Origin: Elysia chlorotica | Taxonomy: Eukaryota; Mollusca; Gastropoda; Plakobranchidae | DNA: 64,000 bases | Assembly (NCBI GenBank): GCA_003991915.1 | Contig: RQTK01000086.1 | Coordinates: 1-64,000 of the forward strand | Reading direction: 5' to 3' | In this document: one piece after another, positions 28,487-40,309 of the stretch | Position numbering within the stretch: the stretch's first letter is position 1 | How the letters are laid out: every line of letters starts with the position of its first letter | Notes under the pieces: generated by a model | What the model was told of the DNA's origin: nothing | Databases searched by the model: none | What the model saw: only the letters and a program-made list of their open reading frames with translations | Program-made: the position numbers and the translations under genes

Positions 28487-31400
28487 AAGGTAGAAGGCAT
28501 GGGGGTAAGAGAAGAAAATAGGGGGAAGGATTTCGGGAGAAAGGGGGAGGGGGTGGAGAGGAAGAAGAGGTAAAGAGGAAAGAAAATTCAACATACTGAT
28601 GCCGCCCGGTTTGACCGTAACCTCCATTCGTCCAACACAAGTAAAGTAACATTCTGGTGGGGGCTGCAGAACCCAGGTCTTCTGGCCCTTGATCTGGGCC
28701 TGCCAAGATGGTAGCCCAACGCTGTCAACCTGTATTTTTCAGAATTGGTCAAGAAAATAACCCATGTCATTATACTTTCCATACACGTATGGAATGTCAT
28801 ATCGGTCAAGATGGAAGTATTGTTCTTAAACAATTTTGATACATCACAAATTTACATAACTTAACTCAATTAGTTTTAAGTTAGTTTGAACCATTCGATT
28901 CCTTGTGGAACATAGTGCCACAGCGAATACCCTCCATCGGATTTGGTTTTGACTTGTCCTCTTCAGCTCTGCCCATGTTAAACCGGCAGCTTTTATCTCT
29001 GTGTAGGTGCTTCTCCACCAAGTCTGTTTCGGACCGCCGGCCTTTCCTTTTCCTTGGGGATTCCACTCGAGGGCTTGCCTTGTGATGTTGGATACAGGCT
29101 TTCGAAATAGTGGCCTACCCAACCCCATTTTCTCTTTTTGTTTTATGTCTCGATGGTGGTTTGTTTCGCTCTGGCCCACAGTTCTTTGTTTGAGACAACT
29201 TGAGGCCACATAACTTTGAAGCTGTTTCTCAGGCATCTGTTGGTGAATTATGGTAGTTTTGTGTTGCTAGTCTTGGTCACGTTATTTTATGTTTTGAAAA
29301 ATTAAAGAGAATTTGTATAATTTTGAACTGTATTCAATTATTCGTTAGAGTCGTTACAATATGGCAGGTGTATACAGAAGTCCACATATACCCACTATTT
29401 ATCTGTGTGGCACCACGTAAAATTCTCAGACGTTCGTCTTGAGGGGTCTTCCACGACGCAGCTTAGTTGCTGTGATTTGACGTTAAAACACTACACACAA
29501 ACCAACCAAAACCCATCATTAGCTATTTTTTCATGTTACCAATGAACTATTCAACTGATCCATCAATCAGTCAGCGTTCGAGGTATCTAGATAGGTAAGT
29601 GTACCCACATGCATATGAGCGCCATAGCCTGGGCTGCCCATGAAGATCCAGTCCGTCTTGCTGGACTCGGACCCTGCAGGCAGGAAGTATGGCCGCCCAT
29701 AGTGTCTGCGCAGACTCGCACTGACTGCAGTGTCGCAGTTGCTCCTGTAAAAAACACGAATAGGCATCCTAAAGTACAGCTAAAGTCAACTAATTGACCA
29801 ATGTGAACAGTTAAATGATTTGTGTACATTAACAGAAACAGTGAAGTGTTTCTTTTAAAGTTTAATCATCATAGTAAGGTCGGATTGAGACCCAGAGAGC
29901 ATTTTTGTTTGTTTTCCATACTAGCCTACATAGTAAAATATAGATTGTCTCAACGTGCTGATAGATATGGCTCACTCTGACTCCGACATTCAAAAGCTTG
30001 TTGCTTCGGTGACTCTCGTGGTCATTTCGGAAAGCAGCGGAAAGGAATTGTTCAAAGTTACATGTGGCATAAGTACATATTTTTTAGATTTTCTACTTAT
30101 GAGCTATCGGTCCTGTAACCTAGTGATGATACGATTATTTGTCTATGCTAGCTTCGATATGTATAGCTCCTTGGTTATCTTCAAGGATAAACGTTGCCTT
30201 GAGTTTATAAAGCATCAAAAATGTATCACGTAGTTGTTGTTTTTTAATTTTCACATCTTGGGAACTATAATTTGTGCAAAAGTTAGAGGATATAGTGTCA
30301 CTCTGGCCCACAGTTCTTTGTTTGAGACAACTTGAGGCCACATAACTTTGAAGCTGTTTCTCAGGCATCTGTTGGTGAATTATGGTAGTTTTGTGCTGCT
30401 AGTCTTGGTCACGTTATTTTATGTTTTGAAAAATTAAAGAGAATTTGTATAATTTTGAATTGTATTCAATTATTCGTTAGAGTCTTTACAATGTGGCAAG
30501 CTGATACAGAAGTCCCCGTATACCCACTTATTATCTGTGTGGCACCACGTAAAATTGTCATATGTTCGTCTTGAGGGTTCTTCCACGACGCAGCTTAGTT
30601 GCTGTGATTTGACGTTAAAACATTCCACACAAACCAACCAAAACCCATCAGTAGCTATTTTATTTTGTTTTCATGTAACCAATGAACTATTCAACAGATC
30701 CACCAATCAGTCAGCGTTCGAGGTATCTAGATAGGTAAGTGCACCCACATGCATATGAGCGCCATAGCCTGGACTGCCCATGAAGATCCAGTCTGTCTTG
30801 CTGGACTCGGACCCTGCAGGCAGGAAGTACGGCCGCCCATAGTGTCTGCGCAGACTCGCACTGACTGCAGTGTCGCAGTTGCTCCTGTAAAAAACACGTG
30901 TGAGGCAGGGAAGAGGCATCCTTAAGTTCAGATCAAGTCACCGAATTGACCCATTGAAATGAGTTGTGCACTGTTTCGTTTTGGTTTCCCCATCATAGTA
31001 AGGTCGGATTGATGCCCAGAAAGCGTTTTTTGTTTTATTTTCCTATCTAGCCTACATAGTAAAATATAAATTGTCTCAACTGTACTAAAAGATATAGCTC
31101 ATTCTGACTCTATTACTTTGGTGACTCCGATGATCATTTCGGAAAGCATCGGCCACAAATCTTTCAAAGCTACATTCGGCACCAGGACATGTCAATTGGC
31201 TATTGGTCTTGTAATCTATCGAGGATATGATATATTTGTCGATGCTAGCTTCTTTTTATATGCCTCCTTGGTAAACTTCAAGGATCAACTTTTCCTTCAG
31301 TTTATAAAGCATTAAAATAGGTGTCATGTAGTTACGTTTTTTTTCTTATCTTGGGAACCATAATTTATATAAAAGGTAGAGGATATAGTGTTATAATTCT

Positions 31401-31583
31401 TGTCTATCTACCTTATTTGAAGCCACTGTAACCACGATGGTATTTTTCCTTGATTGGACGACAATAAAATTATATCTTATATGATTTTATCTATTGAGAA
31501 ATGAACATTCCTTTTCCCTCTTACCTCTCTCTCTATCTCTTTCTCTCTCTCCCTATCTATCTATCTAATCTATCTATCTATCC

Positions 31584-31657
<74 letters not shown>

Positions 31658-33456
31658 TATGAATGTACCTATCTTTCATGAAATATTATTTCAGTATAAT
31701 ATAAAATAACACCTACCATCCTATATACCAAGGTGGATACCCTTCCTTCTGGAGAACTCTATTCTCGTCCATCTCAAACACTTCACTCAGCTCTCGGAAC
31801 TCTGTCTTGTAAGGGAAAAACTGGCAGCTAGCGCGACCACCATGTCCTCTAGTTCCATACAGGTCTGCGCAGAGTATATCATAATTAATGGTAATGCTTA
31901 GTAAAAAAAAAAATTAAAAGTTCTTTTTATCTTCATTTTTTAAATTAAAATAGAAAATAATAAAGCTTGCAAGAAGTATTTACGGCGCTGACAAGTGGAA
32001 GAATAGGCAAGCAAATTGAAGGACTGAACCAGTCTGAACAGCTCAACCTAACAAGATTGGCGGAGGACAGATCTGCCTGTCATTCGCTATCAAACATCTG
32101 GTGATCATGTCTCCGCTACGACTTTTCAGTTCAGGTACTGAACTAAACTGAAGATGTCAACATCTATAGCTCGAAGCGTCAGGAATCGAAGTGAGTGACA
32201 TGATAAGGATGTATACCAATGTTCATTAATCTTTAAGACCCGTAACGAAAGAACCGTAGTAAACAAGAGCTATTGGTGTCGTTTTTAAGTACACCAAGCA
32301 CTACCTTGCAGATCTCCATTAAGTGGTGTAAATATTTGTTCTTCTTATTAAAGATTCAATAAGTATACACAGCGTTTAAGATCTAATAAGGGAAAACAAT
32401 TTCAAAATATCATATCTCTTACCTCTGAAAAACTCAAAGCTGAAGACGTCCACAGCAGACCAGCTGGAACAGCCGTCAGAGACCACGACGGGTTGTCCAG
32501 AGTACGCAAAGTTTTCAGAGAAGTCGACCTGGCTGACATTGGCAACTTCCAACACAGCGGAGACGCCTTCACAGAAGCCGCAGTCTATGGGCGGCCGTGC
32601 CAGGTTCTGTACCTTGGAAGAAGCCCGGACAAGACATCGCTCAGCCTGGCTCTCTTTGGTGCCCCAGCCTCGCAGTCGCCACACCGTCTCTGCCATTTGT
32701 CTTTTTGTCAGAGGCCATTCGAGAAGACAAATGATCCACAGGGTTGCCATGAAAGCTATAACCAGCAGAGCGACCAATAGGAGGCGACGTTTAACCTTTG
32801 CCCAGCGTGATTTCTTGATTCCAATAACGAACTTGAGCTTAGACAGTTGGTGTTGCTGCAAACCAATAGCAAGAGCTTTGTTGTGTAGATCCCTAAACAG
32901 CGCCTAGATGGAAATGTAATCATTAAAGGACATGTTATACATGCATTGTTTTACAATAATTAGGGTAAATTTTTTTTAAAAGTTAATCAGTCAGTTAAAA
33001 TCTCTATTTATCCATATGGGTAAAACCTGATGCGTCCTGGCTTGCCCTTTTATGCTGTCGGTAAGCAGTTGGATATGTGATACAGGACAATCGATTATTT
33101 CCCTTGATGTGAAAAGGATGGTTCTCTGTATTTGTTTCAGAACTTACAAAATAATCTTATTTATTTCAGGGATGCTGAGGAGTTGTTTTTTTCATTTGAA
33201 TTTTCCACACAATTAAAAATCATACCTTCGGATTTAAGCCCATCAGAATAGTAGTTGACAAAGGTTGTTTTTACACAAAACAAATTAATTTTCAGCTAAT
33301 TAATACTTTTTTTTTGTCTTGCTTTGAGATGTTACTCAACTTGCTCTAATTTATCAAAGTGTTTACGTATTGTACAGAAACTTGTAAACTTATAAAAATA
33401 TATATAAATACCTTTGCTTCAGTTTCTGTCACTCCATTAAGAAATGTTGGATCCAT
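27050..33456 (-). CDS. Type II membrane protein with JmjC/cupin_8-like oxygenase domain
   Basis: Six exons: 33456-33412, 32903-32423, 31864-31717, one of two copies of exon 4 (30884-30749 or 29744-29609), 28729-28597 and 27135-27050. All junctions are GT-AG and the frame is unbroken, giving 342 residues. A short cytoplasmic basic segment precedes a membrane anchor at about 56-76 (LLLVALLVIAFMATLWIICLL), so the rest should be lumenal or extracellular. The cupin core shows SGQPVVVSDG, FFPYKTEF, DWIFMGSPGYGAHMH and WYHST. The likely Fe(II) ligands are His270 and Asp272 (HVD) and His324; the 2-oxoglutarate contacts cannot be named. Family members hydroxylate or demethylate proteins, or are uncharacterised; the substrate here is unknown. 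The start Met is chosen because it is the only one giving an open first exon that joins in phase. Confidence 0.9.
28434..28475. repeat. (GA)n microsatellite
   Basis: About 20 GA units followed by a short G run. It appears as CT in the sense of the host gene. Confidence 0.95.
28597..28729 (-). CDS. Oxygenase exon 5
   Basis: Acceptor AAATACAG, donor ATCA|GTATGT. It encodes VDSVGLPSWQAQIKGQKTW, LQPPPECYFT and a VTVKPGG turn. It supplies Asp272 of the metal site. A (GA)n array lies in the next intron, about 120 bp past the donor. Confidence 0.92.
28870..29165 (-). pseudogene. Decayed LINE 3' end in the oxygenase intron
   Basis: The - strand translation shows ITRQALEWNPQGKGKAG, then PKQTWWRS, LTWAEL and RWRVFAVALCSTRNRM, a common ending of non-LTR reverse transcriptases. 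The frame is mostly open but the upstream catalytic part is absent. The fragment stops almost exactly where the tandem duplication of exon 4 begins (29169). Confidence 0.8.
29409..29511 (+). mobile_element. SINE 3' end (unit 1)
   Basis: GGCACCACGTAAAATTCTCAGACGTTCGTCTTG, read in two pieces, resembles the complement of 38020-38065. It ends in TTGACGTTAAAACA and CAAACCAACC, a tail style common for SINEs in molluscs. It is duplicated at 30539-30641. Confidence 0.55.
29609..29744 (-). CDS. Oxygenase exon 4, copy A (duplicate)
   Basis: Same length, splice sites and phases as copy B, 1140 bp away. The two differ at 3 of 136 bases (29632, 29653, 29690), each synonymous (Ser, Thr, Pro codons), so the encoded 45 residues are identical. 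Using both in one transcript would shift the frame, because the exon enters in phase 2 and exits in phase 0. It is therefore either an alternative to copy B, silent, or an assembly duplicate. Confidence 0.85.
30539..30641 (+). mobile_element. SINE 3' end (unit 2)
   Basis: Duplicate of 29409-29511. It was present before the tandem duplication, because both units carry it at the same place. Confidence 0.55.
30749..30884 (-). CDS. Oxygenase exon 4, copy B
   Basis: 136 bases, acceptor TTTTTTACAG, donor CAT|GTGGGT. It encodes SNCDTAVSASLRRHYGRPYF, then a Ser/Lys loop and DWIFMGSPGYGAHMH. The last His is the first ligand of the HVD motif; Val-Asp comes from exon 5. The intact splice sites and frame are shared with copy A. 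It enters in phase 2 and exits in phase 0. Confidence 0.9.
31553..31657. repeat. (CTAT)n microsatellite
   Basis: About 25 units with a few interruptions, in the intron between exons 3 and 4, 60 bp from exon 3. Confidence 0.95.
31717..31864 (-). CDS. Oxygenase exon 3
   Basis: Acceptor TGCGCAG, donor TG|GTAGGT. It encodes LYGTRGHGGRASCQFFPYKT, then ELSEVFEM and GYPPWYIGW. It exits with two bases of a Trp codon, which fixes the entry phase needed for exon 4. Confidence 0.92.
31978..32105 (+). pseudogene. Possible LINE 3' end fragment
   Basis: The + strand reads GKQIEGLN, LTRLAEDRSACHSLSNIW, stop. The LAEDRSAW-like ending is typical of the last residues of non-LTR reverse transcriptases. It is short, so the call is tentative. 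It lies in the intron between oxygenase exons 2 and 3. Confidence 0.5.
32423..32903 (-). CDS. Oxygenase exon 2 (membrane anchor, start of domain)
   Basis: Acceptor CATCTAG, donor AGAG|GTAAGA. It encodes the basic KSRWAKVKRR stretch, the single hydrophobic anchor, a Cys-containing linker (CGFCEGVSAV) and the beginning of the cupin fold with SGQPVVVSDG and VFSFEFFR. Exit phase 1 is completed to Asp by exon 3. Confidence 0.93.
33412..33456 (-). CDS. Oxygenase exon 1 (start codon)
   Basis: ATG at 33456-33454 encodes MDPTFLNGVTETEAK, then donor AAG|GTATTT. It has no signal peptide, consistent with the internal anchor in exon 2. The in-phase join to the next exon supports it. Confidence 0.8.
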
Positions 33457-34892
33457 TTTATCAACTTAATCTGGAGGGTAGAGCACAAGTGATGTATTTA
33501 ACAATCATAGATCATCAAAAACTATGATGTCTGAATCATAAAATCATAATGAAACTTGCCCATCATGGTCCTATTTGATGTAAAGGAAGTTGAAAAATGA
33601 ACGTTCCTTTAGTTGCAGAACTTCGATGTCAACTTAGAGTTAGATATACTTTCTAGCCTTTACAAATTCGATATTGATCACCCCCTTTATGCAATGAAGA
33701 CTAATCTGAAATAACAAACTGTTGTTTTTACTAATCTTTGGGTACATAGAATAAGTCAGGCGATAATTGATTTGTAGTCATGTTACGCAAGTAACTTCCA
33801 ACGTATCAATTAGATTAAAACTACCGTGAGTTAGCATGTTTTTCACATGACGAAGTTCAAGAAAAGCATTAAACTCATCATCTAATACAATAAAGTGATT
33901 AAGTAAATTTTACTTAAAAATTAAAAAGTGTTTGGCAATAAGAGTTCTACTAGATTTACTCTATAGACCAACGGTATATTTGTTTTAAATTTTCACGCAT
34001 AATCATATCAAAATTCTGCAAGGTAAAATCTATAGTTTTAACTATAATTTTAGTTCAAATGCTTTACTAGATGTTAGATTTCTAGATTTACTAGTTTGCC
34101 TACTTTTGTTTTTGCTTTTTCGAATATAAAAGGCCTTTCCATAAAAATTTTAATCAAACCTTAAAATACATTTAAAGTCAGACATTATCTTAAAGAAGAG
34201 AAAGCACTTGCTTTTTTTTAAAAACATAAGTCTTAAATCTAAAATGGCTACATTGAAGAATCCAAATACTTGATATGCCAGAAATTAAAAAAACGCCCGA
34301 GAGCAACACTGTTGCGTGCCAGACTTAGGCAGGGATTCACTTTAACTGTAAGTGTTGGAGACTGAAACACCCAAATTGCTAAAACCTTCACGAAGAAAGA
34401 AAACGAAAAAGAAGATGGAAAGGAAATCGAAAAGACAGAACCTAGAGAGAAAGAGAAAGAAAGTGAGAGAGATGCTAAGGCTTAATTATAGCCAAATCCG
34501 AGAGATGTAAAGGGAGAGGAAGAGAAAATGAGGGGGAAAGGGGTATAAAGAATGACATTACAGGATGCTTAGCTACGCCTTAAGCAGAAGCGCATCTTCT
34601 TCTCATTTTCTGGACCGCTGAACATCCACATATTATCAGACAAAAGCTGTCTTAATCATGTGCTTTAAATTTCCTTAGATCGATGCTTCTCTGTCCTTCT
34701 TTCCTCCTCCCATTCTATTTTCAACCCAAGTATCAATGGCCGTAGTCTTCTTCTCTTCTATTTCTTAGACCCTAGTATCATTTATTCCCTATGCCTGAAT
34801 CGATTTCTTCTAACTTTAATTATATTGTCAAATTTCCTCGCAAACGCACACATTTACTGAATGTCTGCAGATCTGTTTCCCTCTGCCCCCGA

Positions 34893-35351
34893 NNNNNNNN
34901 NNNNNNNNNNNNNNNNNNNNNNNNNNNNNNNNNNNNNNNNNNNNNNNNNNNNNNNNNNNNNNNNNNNNNNNNNNNNNNNNNNNNNNNNNNNNNNNNNNNN
35001 NNNNNNNNNNNNNNNNNNNNNNNNNNNNNNNNNNNNNNNNNNNNNNNNNNNNNNNNNNNNNNNNNNNNNNNNNNNNNNNNNNNNNNNNNNNNNNNNNNNN
35101 NNNNNNNNNNNNNNNNNNNNNNNNNNNNNNNNNNNNNNNNNNNNNNNNNNNNNNNNNNNNNNNNNNNNNNNNNNNNNNNNNNNNNNNNNNNNNNNNNNNN
35201 NNNNNNNNNNNNNNNNNNNNNNNNNNNNNNNNNNNNNNNNNNNNNNNNNNNNNNNNNNNNNNNNNNNNNNNNNNNNNNNNNNNNNNNNNNNNNNNNNNNN
35301 NNNNNNNNNNNNNNNNNNNNNNNNNNNNNNNNNNNNNNNNNNNNNNNNNNN
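34893..35351. other. Assembly gap (N run)
   Basis: 459 undetermined bases bordered on the right by a (CTAT)n array. Open frames drawn across it are meaningless. Confidence 1.
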
Positions 35352-35353
35352 GT

Positions 35354-35354
35354 C

Positions 35355-35395
<41 letters not shown>

Positions 35396-35431
35396 ATATC
35401 CATCTATCTATCTATCTATTCATCTATCTAT
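35354..35431. repeat. (CTAT)n microsatellite
   Basis: About 19 units directly after the gap. Confidence 0.95.
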
Positions 35432-36114
35432 CAGTTTATCCATCCATCTTTTTTTCTGATTTGATGGCCATATGCTTTCGATTAGAACTGTCGAAGTATT
35501 ATATAGCATCTTATGTTTCAAAATCCTTCTCTATCATCCCAACATGAGTGTGCCCTTAACTCATTTTAGCGATATATACGAAAATTTGAAAATTGGTTTT
35601 GATTAAAGTATCTATCATATTGGCTATTTTTTTCATCACTCTGTCTCTTCTGTAAATGTCTACCAAAAAACAATTGCATCCAGAAACAGGCCTAGTGATG
35701 CTTCCAGCCCACTCCGTATCTATAAATTACGTATACTACACTTAAATTTAGGACTGATAAACTGAAAATGTAATCCACTATACTACAAGAAAATGTAGTT
35801 GTATAAAACTCATGCAGGGAATTCAAGACATTAAAACCTTAAAAGAAGAGCAAGGCACAGCCAGATGCAATTCCAAATTATTGTGTTTACACTGACATCT
35901 GGTAGAAAACGTATGTCCACCGGGGCGCTGAGCGGTTACGTCTTTACATAATCATAACGAGAAATAGTGTGATGTTACAGTTGGTTCCAAACAATGTGAG
36001 AGCATAAAGCTTTATGAAACTTGAATTTTTTCTGAATAATAGTACATAAAGGGGGTCGAATTAAAAAAATAACACATAATACATGCAACTTGAAAGCAAA
36101 ATATTCCTGTAAAT

Positions 36115-36180
36115 CTGCCATAAATAAACTCTGGAAAATTCTTGTTCTGCCATAAATAAACTCTGGAAAATTCTTGTTCT
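36115..36180 (+). repeat. 32-bp tandem duplication
   Basis: CTGCCATAAATAAACTCTGG and the rest of the 32-bp unit occur twice without difference. Confidence 0.9.
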
Positions 36181-36354
36181 GAATATCCCAGTCAAATTCA
36201 TGTCATTCAAGATGGCAAGTAGAGTTCTTTGAATATTATATTTTTCCTACTGACCAGTCAACATCAGAAGAGATTGAAGAGTGGATTTGTGAGCCTTAGC
36301 CCCGCGACGACTACGCTTCTTGACTCGATGCCTTTAGAAGCCTTATTATTATTT

Positions 36355-36555
36355 TTTCGTGGTTTTTTTGTGTTTCGTTTTGTTTTTTGTTTCGTTTTTT
36401 TTTTCCTGGTGATTTTTTAAAATCTTTTTTATTTGGTTTCGTTTGGGGTTGTTTGTTTGTTTGTAGTTATTGTTTTTTTTTTGTTCTTGTTTTTTGTTTC
36501 TTCTTTCTCTTGTTTTTTTGTTTGTTTTGTTTTTTGTTTCTTTTGTTTTGGAAGG
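36355..36555 (+). repeat. T-rich low-complexity tract
   Basis: About 200 bp of mostly TTTTG/TTTC words on one strand, then a G run at 36547-36560. Phe-rich open frames here are compositional. Confidence 0.85.
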
Positions 36556-37977
36556 GGGGGGGGCTTGATGGTTTTTTATACAATATACGACATCACTTAA
36601 TGGGCATTTTGAAATAATAAGAAAGTACCCGAATACATCTTTTCTTTTGCCTTATCCTTTTTATTCCCAATAACTATAGTATGATTGGTGTGTTCCCCTC
36701 AGAAAGCGATGTGTTTAGGTGTAAAATATTATCTTATGTTTTTTTTTTCTCTAGCTTAATTTTGTTTATTAAATTTACTGTCAATGAATATTATTTGAAT
36801 CAATAATCATTAACAGACTAAATCAAATCAATGAAATTGTTTTAATGGATCCAAGAAATGGATAAAACAAATCCAACCCGCCAGCCAACTGTTTGCATTG
36901 CTCACCCACTGCCGTTAATTCTGTCACGGTTTTACCAGTGATGTGCTGCACATTCTTGCTGTAAGTTCCCTGGCCCTAGAACTATACACTGAGCGTTATG
37001 GTCGTGTACTTTCATGGGGTGAAGAAGCTAACAACAGGCGTGGAAAAAAATAAGGGAGAAGAAGATAATGCTTTGCTGGAAAAAGATATGAAGAGTTGCT
37101 CACTCTTGTTGCCCCCCTCACGTGCGTGCAGGAGTCGGAGGAGGCTCTCTCCTTGTATAGGCAGAGGATTCCTACCCAGTGCCGACTCACTCAGCTACAC
37201 GCGTGCTCCTTCCGTGTCATTGGCTCAGTCCAATTTACACAGAAAGGAGTCTCACTGTTTCTTTTAGGATCCTTAAAGTAGTAAGGCTAGTATTGTTGGT
37301 GTAGATAAAGATGTGTATACAGGTTCGCAAGGCGGCCAAATCACTTATTCGTGGAAATTTACGGTTAATTAAAAAGATCAACTCCAAATTTTTTTAGTGA
37401 ATTAATTGCCAAGGAATCGTTTATACTATCCTTAACGATGGGGAATGAGAAGCTACTGTAACCCTGACTCCCCCCGGTAATGATAATGGTTCCAACCAGG
37501 TGAGCCCACCTGAACGTCAGTGGGGCAGGTAGACCAGGTAGGAGGGGGGAGTGTTTGCCTCTCTGACACGTGCGGCACCGACGACGTCAGCGTGGTGGTG
37601 GTAGTGGTGGTGGTTGTTGTGAAGGTGGTAACGGTGGCGGTGACCCTTACGTTTCCAGGGTACAGGATTCCTTCTGCGTGCTTTCAAACCTCCGCACTTT
37701 TTCGCCTGTTTCGCCGTCGCTGATCGCTGTTTTTCCGTGAGTATGCCACCATTAGTGATCGATAAGAACTTGATAACAAGTAATTGGGCGCATAGATATA
37801 GATATTAAAGTTTCATGCATGCGAATTAACCATTAGCATGAATTGTATTATCCTAACATTTTGTGAACAGAAATGACGCCGTGGAAAACTGAAGACCATA
37901 TGACACTAATTAGCTTCTTATTTAAATACGTCTTTGCGCATGCGTGTTGTCGTTCCCCTGAGGTGTAACTTTTTTCG

Positions 37978-38240
37978 TTGCTTGGTCTCCAGCGTCAGCA
38001 CTATAAACAATATTGTGTATGGGTTCCAAGACTAACGTCTGACGATTTTACGTGCTGCCCCACAGAGACAGTGCTTGGAGACCATAACATCTATTTCAGC
38101 TGGTCACATTATAATGAGACCGACACAATCGGTAGGGGACGAAATCCGACAAAAAAGTTTTTTTACCGATCCTGGATTGGATTTCGAACCAGAGATCTCA
38201 CAATTGAAAGACCAACGCTCTCCTTTTTGCTCCAGTTCAT
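37978..38240 (-). mobile_element. SINE copy, antisense
   Basis: On the - strand a B box GGTTCGAAATCC (38190-38179) is preceded by a tRNA-like segment. The body has GTCGGATTTCGTCCCC, GTCGGTCTCATTATAATGTG, ACCAGCTG and TCAGACGTTAGTCTTGG. The block order is the same as in 40310-40490 and 53990-54220. Confidence 0.7.
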
Positions 38241-39373
38241 AGCACATAAATGATGATACTAAAAGCCCAAAGCACTGTTTTCTAGCATACTTCGGTAAAA
38301 ACAGATTCCTTAGTTAAAAGAGTAGAATTAATATGTGTGTTTTATATTTAAACTTCAACTATATATACTGTATTTCAACGTTATCAATACCGAAAAATAT
38401 TAGGGATATTTTAAGATTATTGTATAGGCTCTGTAAATATTTCAATGACGACATCAATTACTAGTAACACCATAACTGCTACTATTATTTTTTCACATTT
38501 AATAGAGAATGTATTTAATCCCCTTGATATGAAATATTATTTTTTTTTGTTTTGTTGTTGTTGTTGTTGTTGTTGTTTTAGGGGACAGAGCTGTGACAAT
38601 TAAAACGAGACTAATTTTATTTTAGCCGTTTCCTTATTTTAATCAAATAATTGCCTTTTTGACAATAATTGCTGTTTAATTTAATCGTCATCATAATTAT
38701 CGCCATCACCATCGTCGCTGCCGTAATCTTTTTTTTTCATCATCCTTGTATTCATTTTTTATCGATGGCGCTTCTTTACTGCCAAACATAACCGATGTAC
38801 TTCTAATCTTTATTCACCATAAGCGTGTTTTTTACGGCATATGACAGTAAATATTGATATTTTTCACTTCTGACACAAAAAGTTCTATTGTTTTCTATAA
38901 TTTGTTTTTCACATTTTTGTAAATTACTCCCAACCTGAAAATTTGTTCAAATCCTGTTGGACATTCCCTTTGACTACAATATTTGACCACTATATCGAGT
39001 TGTATATCATTGCAATAGATGGTTTCGGAACTATTCATCTAGATATAAATGAAACGGGTAATTCCTAGAATCTGTTATATTTGTTCAATATACTAACCCT
39101 TCTATACAAATAAGTGTAGTTATGTCAGGTTTATGTAAACCAATTATCAGGTAATAGATAAAAATTTTTAAGGAAAATAAACGTTAAGAAATCTAACATG
39201 GCCGCCAGATTGATGAATGTTTCTCGGAAATATGTTTTTTTTATTATTCTTACTTTTAAAAATGGCTGCATTTGACTTTATCCTCAACATTCTGCGACAA
39301 ACTCATTGTGGCATTTTTAACATCCTTCTCCATTTGTCTTTTTGTTTGAAAAAACAGTGTTGATGCTAATTTC

Positions 39374-39375
<2 letters not shown>

Positions 39376-39432
<57 letters not shown>
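39376..39432. repeat. (TTA)n microsatellite
   Basis: About 18 units. Confidence 0.95.
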
Positions 39433-39435
<3 letters not shown>

Positions 39436-40309
39436 TCAGTACGACTCGAGAAAAATACAAACTTATTATAGAGTTTTTGCAGATTTCCTAAGAAATATTT
39501 TTCGTCAACTTCAAAGAACTATGCATTGATATTAATGTCATGATTATAAAAACACAATACATAAGTCCTGGATACGTTTGTTTAGATGCACGCGGTGCTC
39601 TTTATTTCTCCACCACTGCAACCCCATTTATTTATCGTTATGACCAAATTAATACTACTGGATTTTCACAAGATTGTTTCGTTTAAAAAAAAAATAGATG
39701 ACAATTGGAATTCGCCATTAGTCTTTTGTTTGGGGAGTTATTTTGGTAAATTTCTGTCACTCTCTTTGCTCCACAATATTTCCTGTACAAGTTTTCTTTC
39801 AGGTCCAAATACAAAATATCGTTCTATATCCAAATGAATAAACACTTCATTTGCAAAAATACTAACATCAATTGTAAAGTGAAGCTATATCAAGGCATTT
39901 TATTATCATTTCCTCAAGTTCTCTTCTCTTTCCTTTGCAGTAAAAATGCTGTACTCATTTACTCCAAATGTACACCTATTTATTTTAAAAAAATAAGTTA
40001 TACCGGTAAAGGGGAATGTTTAGAGGTGGGTGTAAATGTATATTATGTCTTTCATTAGCAATGGAGAACTAACCCAACATCTTTATCTATCGGTTTTCCG
40101 CTTTACCTTTCTCTTTTAAATTCCATCTGTTTTCCTTTTTGTTTGCACAATCATCTAAATTAGATTTAATATTATAAGCATAAGTCTCGACCACCTTTCT
40201 GTGGAAAGTGGAAGTCTGAAAGTGATAAAAATGAAGGTATTTTAAGTCCAATACCAGGAAATTAAATATATCACAGATTTGTCTCAAGGCTATTTACTCT
40301 GCCACGTAC

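Larger units (their letters stand above)
29169..30300 (-). repeat. Tandem duplication unit 1 (contains exon 4A)
   Basis: The unit begins at CTCTGGCCCACAGTTCTTTG and runs to the identical string at 30301. It holds exon 4A, a SINE 3' end (29409-29511) and intron sequence. Outside the exon the two units differ at roughly one base in ten plus indels, by eye. Confidence 0.9.
30301..31393 (-). repeat. Tandem duplication unit 2 (contains exon 4B)
   Basis: Second unit, same order of blocks. It ends at GAGGATATAGTGTTA, matching the end of unit 1 (GAGGATATAGTGTCA). Its right part, 31000-31393, has diverged more than the exon. Confidence 0.9.

Noticed and set aside
32376..32907. Open frames on the + strand opposite the oxygenase exon 2
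   Set aside because: They are antisense shadows of a GC-rich exon whose - strand reading has membrane anchor, domain match and correct splice phases.
34791..35547. Open frames over 200 codons across N runs here and at 18868 and 49432
   Set aside because: Most codons are undetermined bases; the rest is microsatellite.
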